The translations under genes were made by a program, and so were the position numbers. A stretch of DNA of 64,000 bases from Tetranychus cinnabarinus (lineage: Eukaryota > Arthropoda > Arachnida > Trombidiformes > Tetranychidae). How positions within the stretch are numbered: position 1 is the stretch's first letter; every line of letters begins with the position of its first letter. Below the pieces are notes generated by a model. The model was given only the letters and a program-made list of their open reading frames with translations, was not told the DNA's origin and searched no databases. The stretch covers positions 3,534,001-3,598,000 of the forward strand of contig WHVY01000006.1 in the NCBI GenBank assembly GCA_022266195.1. Direction: 5' to 3'. Shown here one piece after another: positions 58,101 to 64,000 of the stretch.

Positions 58101-58237
58101 TCATCGAAATTCTCCAAGCCCAGCTTATTGTTATCTGCATCCATTTGTTGCTGATGGTCACTGTTTTTATCATCTCCTCTGTTAGGAATGTTCCAACCTT
58201 GATTCATCTCCATTTTGTTCTCGTCGTTTTGCCACAT
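52173..58237 (-). CDS. gw: GW182/TNRC6 (gawky), miRNA silencing effector (9 exons)
   Basis: Bridges miRNA-loaded Argonaute to the PAN2-PAN3 and CCR4-NOT deadenylases in the cytoplasm. Exons on the minus strand: 58237-57807, 57428-57086, 57005-56594, 55944-54716, 54645-54588, 54489-54182, 54095-53952, 53862-52485, 52399-52173. All have GT-AG borders and consistent phases, giving 1509 residues. The N-terminal half carries dispersed GW/WG motifs (SGWGC, PSWGSS, DDWGKT, GTWGEE, FGWGQK, NWGSD) that bind Argonaute. A UBA domain follows (LLMEMGCK joined to KGDIENALRSSGLSNGDF), then a Gln-rich part. The PAM2 poly(A)-binding-protein motif is LVPEFEPGKPWKG, followed by the silencing region (EDDPHITPGSV, RSPFSVNTIRD, RGPPPGLGQ). 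The RRM that usually follows is absent: the frame stops soon after PPPGLGQ. The start ATG at 58237 was chosen because the frame upstream has no ATG. Confidence 0.93.
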
Positions 58238-61084
58238 ATTAACAAACACCAAAACAAAACAGGATTATAAGTTAATACCTGTAAGTGAACATTTATTTAG
58301 ATGAAAGAGAAACAATGAGACATCACTTGAGATCAAACAAAAATTAAGAGAATAGAGAACAAATAATTGTAATCAAACATAAACCATTAAAACCACAATT
58401 AATAAATAGAAAAGAGATACAAAATTAGACTGAACAGATTTGTCCTTCCGAGAGAATGAATTTTCTTTGCTCTCTTATGAGCAGAAAAAGGGAAAAAAGC
58501 GAGTCAAAAAAAGTGAGAAAGAAAGATGCTGCTGCTGCTGGTGAAAATGGTGGAAAAAGGTGAACAGATATAGAAAGAGGAGGGGGATAAAGAAGAGTGA
58601 GAGACAGTGAAGAGAAAAGGTTTCAATTTGGATTGATATTTGAATTTAAGATTTGACCACATAGAAGTTAATTTAACTGATTTAATTTAAATTTATACTT
58701 ACTGATTAGTCAGATAATGTCTATTATGATGAGGTACATTGAAATTAAACGAAAAAATTGATTGTTTACTGATAAAGTTGATTCACAATATTAAAAACAA
58801 AACTAAATGTTGTCTGTTGCAAACTGAATTATAGATGCGGCTGCGTTCACCTCCGTTCTCAGTTCTCTTCACTACGCACAATCTTTAAACATCCAGTGAA
58901 CTACAGTGAATTGTACAAAATGGCGTGTATCTTGCCTGTTGAAAATGGCTTCCCAAACGTTGGTCCTAAGTTTAAACTTTAAAGAACAATAAAACGTTAA
59001 AATATCACCTTTTGTATCATTATTGCTAATTAACCAATATTTACCAATGTTAACCTGAACAAGGAAATCATCTTAAAGTTTAACCTATCAAAGAAAATTA
59101 ACAATGTCTTTGTTCCGAGTTAACCAGAATGGATTTTTTCTCCATTCAATCTCCAAAGGTAAACATTTTCGGTTATACATAAATACCATATTACACACAT
59201 AACATGTTCAATCCTTTTAAGTATCATTGTACTCTATGTAGTTAAACAGTAAATAGCATGAAACATTTATCCTTTTCATGTTGTTAGTTGCCCAAGTTTC
59301 CTTTTTAATTTACATTTATCATTGAACATTTATTTGCAATCAAAAATCAGGTTTGCTCTCCCTCCTTGACTATGTGTATAACCAATTCAAAAATGACCCA
59401 TATTTGCACAATTTTGCTCGTTACTGAATCTTCTGTGGGTTAAATGTTTACTAACACGAACCAGATAATGAATGTAAATTTCTACATGATCCCTCAAATT
59501 TTACTCTTTGACTCAAACAATTAACTTGGTGTTCAACCTTTTATGATTAATAGAAAATGTCTCATCAAAATGTCTTTTGTTAGTCAATCGTTCAATTAGT
59601 TATAGCTTTGATTAGTAATAAATGAATAAACTCATGGACATTCAATTCATCTAAAGGTTTTCAACATGTGTTATCTTATTGCTTGATCTTCACGTCTTAA
59701 TTTCATTTCAAATGATATTTACCTCATCCTCTACCATTCAACATTCACATCTAATAGCACAATAAAAATTAATCCAATTGGCATTTGTATAAAGCTTGTC
59801 TATCCTATCACAGTCTTAAATCTGTCTTTCTGGTTTCTATGCAGATGATTGCTCTTTAGTCAAAGGACTTTTTAGTAGCTGGTCACATTTTTAATAATGA
59901 TTTCCTTAATATAATTTAGCCGTTAAATTATCTATGATCCGTAACTGTTTAGCTTCAGTTCAGGAGATGATCTCAAGGTTTGATCAAAATTTCACAGTTA
60001 ATCCTTGATTTACTTTTTTTAAAAACACAATACATTGCCAACAAAAAAAGGAGACAGCTTCAAGTAAATTAATTTTATCAAGATATCCTTACTTTTTGTT
60101 CAGCTAGTTTACCGCAAATCCATTTATTTTGGGTTCAGTATCAATCATTAAGCAAACCAGAAAAAAAGTTGGCGCAAAAATTTTATTTATTTGCTTTTAA
60201 ATTGATTTTCCCATATTAGATGGCGTTAACATCACTTTTGACCGTTAAAATTACATTTGATTGAAAATTCAATTGAAACCTGATTAGTACAATTAATTGT
60301 CATAACACCTAATTGATAGAAAGTTGAGAATCAACTTCGATACAATTTATTCAGATAACTAGAAAAATTGGAACCGATATTTTCTAGGATTCATCCCAGT
60401 TCAATGTAGCCACATGTGTGAAAGTTGAAGGATTAGGCTTAAGTAGAAAGTAAACAAACAGATTATAATTAACTGATTAAAATTTATTTAAGCTAAATGA
60501 GATGTCTGGATAAGTTGATTGTCCACCAAATCTACGATGAAACACAATAGTTTGCCTGTAAATCATTAAACTTGGAAACAAGAAAATGAATAGTCAATCT
60601 TGATTTTAATGGTAAACCCAAGTGTTACTTTAACTAATCAATGTTACATTTTGAAATTAGTTGCTATTGAAATTAACCAACTCAGATCTACTAATTTGAA
60701 TTGTATCTTTCGGTTGAGGAAAGGAGAAAGAAAGAAAGAAAGAAAGAGAGAAAAAGAAAGAGAGAGAGAGAGAGGGAGAAATTATAAGAAAGTTGGAACC
60801 TTTTCCTTTATAAATTTCAAGTTTCTTCAAAACCGTTAACTGTTCATTGTTAATTTGAGTTGCCTGTAAATAACGACAATATATTCAATTTGAAAATAGT
60901 TTGGTAAGATTGAAAGATAATTTTGAATAAAATTGTGACCAAAAAATCAGCTAAACAATCTGAACTTTAGTTTTGTTGAAAATTTAAGTTGTTCATTTCT
61001 TAGTGGAGAACATTGTTTTTCAGTTTGTGATTTTCATCGCTCTCTCATCAATTCAAATTTGTTAGTAACAATTAATCTGACAGG
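58238..61084. other. Intergenic region between divergent gawky and malic enzyme genes
   Basis: No supported coding frame. Near 58850-58960 lies a less AT-rich stretch that looks like the gawky promoter, with two YY1-type sites. A GA-rich microsatellite (GAAA and GA repeats) runs at about 60722-60778. The rest is AT-rich. Confidence 0.45.
58917..58950 (+). promoter_or_regulatory. Two YY1/Pho consensus sites near the gawky promoter
   Basis: AAAATGGCG (58917-58925) and AAAATGGCT (58942-58950) both match the vertebrate YY1 core AAnATGGC (reverse GCCAT, the Pho core). They lie about 700 bp upstream of the gawky start codon in a region resembling a promoter. Confidence 0.4.
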
Positions 61085-64000
61085 ATGGGTTTAATGCAAT
61101 CAAAAAATCAACAATCAGGGTTGAATAGATGCGCATGTATTTGTAATACAGTCGATCATTATAAGATTTGTGTAACTCAACCAGTTTCATCATCTCCAAC
61201 TCCATATCGAACCACAGTTTTCTCTGGCAATCCATATTATTCAAAAGTTAACCAACAAGTTACCGGTAAACGTTGGTTTTCACTTGACTCTACCAAAATG
61301 TCGAATAGGCAATTATCTGGATCAGACCTTCTTAAGGATAATCGTCAAAATAAGGTAAGTTTAAAATGTATATTCCATATAATCCCTCTAATCTTCTGCC
61401 AACCGTTGAGTTTATTCAAATTTAAAGGATCCTTTTTTTACTCTCTAATCTTTTACCATCGCCATTTTAACTCTTACTCCTTCCCTCTTCATTAAGCCTG
61501 ATGACAAACAGAGTCCATTTTTCCCTCTTTTTGGTAACAAACCCTTTGTCTCACACTTTAACCATATTTTCCACTTGTTTAATCATCAACTCTTGGAAAC
61601 TCTTCGGTTTTTCTTTACCATGATCTGGTTCGCCATATTGTTCCTTCTCAACTTGTTTAGCCAACTGTGATTATTTCTGCCTGACTCTATCGATTGTGTA
61701 TATTCTGAAGAATTGATTTACAATATTAACAGATGAACTCTTCATGGTTTCTCAAGGATTTTTAGGTTCTATTCATATGTTTAGCTTTACTTATTATTAA
61801 GACTTGATTTCTCATCACCTTTTATTCAGCTTTTCTTGAACCATAATTGAAAAAATTGAAAATAAAGGTTATGGCAAAGATAAATACAGGTATTATTAGC
61901 ATATATAGACTTTTGGGTTTCTTGATTATTCTCATTTGTTAAACGAAATTTCCAAAATTTTTCTTTGAGCCTTTTCATAATATAATAAGCTTAATTGTTG
62001 ATTTAAATCAAGTAAAATGTTTAGCTAACATTTCAAGGCTGTACTCCCAATTTGTGTAAATGTGTGTATGTTTTTCAAGTTATTGTTGATTTTGATAGTA
62101 ATGACAATAATAATAGTAATACAATTATAATTATCACAGTTGATTGAGCCTGTAGAACCTTGTTAAAACAGTTTAAACACACTTTTTGAGTATTTTCTCT
62201 CCTTTCATAACAGCCTTTTCTAAAAGCCAAAATTGACTATTGCCATTAAAAAAGGTAAAAGTTAATGTATTAACCCTATTGTTACCCATTTATTTGTTAC
62301 CATTGTCATTGAGATTACCGTTTCTTATTCTCAATGCCTTTGATTTCGTAGATTTGATTAACCAGACGCGACTTTTTTTATTAATTTTGTAACGCCTGGT
62401 CAATTTGATACTTCATTTTATTGCCATTATGGTTAACACTTGTTGATTGCTTTACCCAAACTACATTCATTACATCATCTGGTCAGTTTTTCTTGAAACT
62501 ACCAATAATTAACTAATCAAACCTAACACACCTCTGTTGATTTAACTCTCAACATTTGTAGGAACAGATTTTTTCCAATAAAATATTCAAAGCTGACCAT
62601 TCATGGGTGTTTTTATGAACACCCTTTGATTGATTGAGACAAATTGAGTCAATGAAATATTAAAAAATATCATTCTAAAAGTAGATTTATTTTAATGACA
62701 ACCCTTTTTTAATATTGCTAATATAACAAACAAACTATCATCATTTAATTAATAGCGTTTTGTAATTTTCCTAACCAATTCATTGTTTATTACCATGTCA
62801 CGAATAACATTTAACATTGAAAAATCTATTCAATACGTATTATTGCTGCTGATGATTAACGGCAAAGTTGTACTTGTAAGAGTTGTATTACAATTTACAA
62901 GCAAAATTTTATTTATTACCGATAATGGTAATAATCATTGAATAGCATAACGAGCTAATCATAACTCCTTTCAAGTGAAAACCATTTGATCGTATATTTA
63001 ATTATCATTATACACAACGATATACAATAGTTTGACAATGATCAAGTATTTCTGTAATAACATGCCTTTTCCCATTAAATTAACGAGTGTTGATATTTCA
63101 CTATCTCTTTGTTTCTTGTTTCAAATAATAACTTTTCAGTGCTATTGTGATGGTCAAATGAACTAAACTTGATCAAGGCTCATGTCTGCGCATTTTTTGT
63201 ATTCAAACTGCTAATAAGTATTTATTTTAAATACTTTAGTTCGCAATCAAAATATAAGCTCATAAGACCCGTCATTGATGATTATTCAAGCTTACTTTTT
63301 GCTCAAATTGTACTAATATTGAACTGTAACTCAATTTATCGGTAAAATGTGTAATATTGCCTCTTTGCAATCAAATATTACAAATAAACTCGCACATCAG
63401 TCAAAGTGGTTGAAATTAAACCATTGATGTATCTCTTGATATTTAATCTTTAAACAGCACGTAAATTATCATGATTGAAGCGTCACAACAAGTTATTGGA
63501 ATATAAATTGTGCATTTCCATCCTTGACATGATTTATGTGTTGCACGAGAACCCTTTATCTTTACAAGATTCCATTGATTCTTTTTACCACCTCGAAGAT
63601 CAAATGTTGAGAGTTTTTTTTATCTTTTTTATATTTTTTTCTTCTTCTCATTTATAACAGGATTTATCATTTACCATGAGGGAACGTGATCAATACAAAA
63701 TTCGTGGTCTTCTGCCAGCAGCAATTAGAGGTCAAAAATTAGAGGCTGAAGCCGCAATGGCGTATTTAAACTCATTGGAAAGCAATTTGACCAAATACAT
63801 GTTTCTCCGGGAATTACAGGATCGAAATGAAAGATTATTTTATCGCGTTCTATGTGAAAATACTGAACAGCTTATGCCTCTGGTTTATACTCCGGTCGTG
63901 GGTGAAGCCTGTATTAATTATAGCCGTATTTTTCAACGAGCTCGAGGAATGTACATCACTGTTCATGATTCTGGTCAAATATCAAATATACTTGCCAATT
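61085..64000 (+). CDS. Malic enzyme, 5' part (exons 61085-61354 and 63661-beyond window)
   Basis: Oxidative decarboxylation of malate to pyruvate with NAD(P). The first exon encodes 90 residues (MGLMQSKNQQ..., KRWFSLDSTKMSNRQLSG) and ends at GTAAGT in phase 0. The second, after a 2.3-kb intron, begins DLSFTMRERDQYKIRGLLP and continues LQDRNERLFYRVL, MPLVYTPVVGEACINYS and RARGMYITVHDSGQ. All of these are conserved N-terminal motifs of animal malic enzymes. The NAD(P)-binding and catalytic Lys/Asp regions lie beyond the right edge. The N-terminal extension contains CACIC and several Arg/Ser; it could be a mitochondrial targeting or regulatory segment, but this is uncertain. Cytosolic versus mitochondrial form cannot be decided here. 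Confidence 0.9.
61355..63660. other. Large first intron of the malic enzyme gene
   Basis: GTAAGT at 61355 to TAACAG at 63660. It is much longer than the 40-250 nt introns typical of the window. AT-rich with a TAA-type microsatellite near 62100. No gene is seen inside. Confidence 0.7.

Noticed and set aside
58238..58252. Five-residue N-terminal extension of gawky starting at 58252
   Set aside because: The codon there is TTG; the first ATG in the frame is at 58237.
1..64000. CRISPR arrays, bacterial operons, tRNA or rRNA genes
   Set aside because: None seen by eye; the window is animal nuclear DNA and the repeats present are not CRISPR-like. A tRNA scan was not possible.

Overview
The window is AT-rich eukaryotic DNA with animal genes. 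UPF1, dishevelled, a YY1/Pho-type zinc-finger gene, a WW-HECT ligase, GW182/gawky, a clip-domain serine protease and a 26/29 kDa-type cysteine protease point to an arthropod. The very short GT-AG introns, many single-exon genes and compact layout would suit a mite such as a spider mite. That placement is inference; no species marker is visible.

Layout, left to right. 0-7 kb: a tandem pair of ADAM-type metalloprotease genes. The left copy is cut by the window edge and frameshifted in its zinc-binding motif; the right copy is intact. A broken minus-strand gene lies between them. 6.9-9.4 kb: cysteine dioxygenase (5 exons). 10.1-10.8 kb: a proposed small secreted protein with tiny introns. 12-15.8 kb: UPF1. 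17.2-20.1 kb: a small secreted peptide and an unrecognised ORF. 21-22.1 kb: a CRAL-TRIO protein (minus). 24.5-29.5 kb: a decayed area with a DM9/DUF3421 pseudogene, an array of fold-back repeats and a disrupted cysteine-protease pseudogene. 30-30.7 kb: orotate phosphoribosyltransferase without the usual decarboxylase half. 31.3-36.7 kb: a block bounded by two ~600-bp direct repeats, holding a short dishevelled gene and a SON-like pseudogene with a Tc1/mariner-type MITE in it. 37.8-40 kb: single-exon Su(dx)/ITCH-type ligase without a C2 domain. 40.7-42.6 kb: an unrecognised nuclear-looking protein (minus). 43.4-44.4 kb: a YY1 gene whose N-terminus is a copy of UPF1 exon 1. 45.2-47 kb: clip-domain trypsin-like protease (minus, 6 exons). 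49.1-49.9 kb: an ELOVL family member lacking its histidine box. 52.2-58.2 kb: GW182 (minus, 9 exons, no RRM). 61.1 kb to the end: malic enzyme, cut by the right edge.

The most striking observation is the UPF1-YY1 chimera. About 170 bp of UPF1 upstream DNA, with three ATCGATA elements, plus the whole first coding exon of UPF1 recurs about 31 kb away in inverted orientation. There it supplies the promoter and first ~74 residues of an intronless YY1/Pho gene. A second block shared between two genes is the ~600-bp direct repeat upstream of both dishevelled and the Su(dx)-type ligase. Several genes are reduced versions of their families: OPRT without ODC, dishevelled ending after DEP, a C2-less HECT ligase, GW182 without RRM and ELOVL without HxxHH. 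Together these suggest a locus shaped by segmental duplication, promoter sharing and domain loss.
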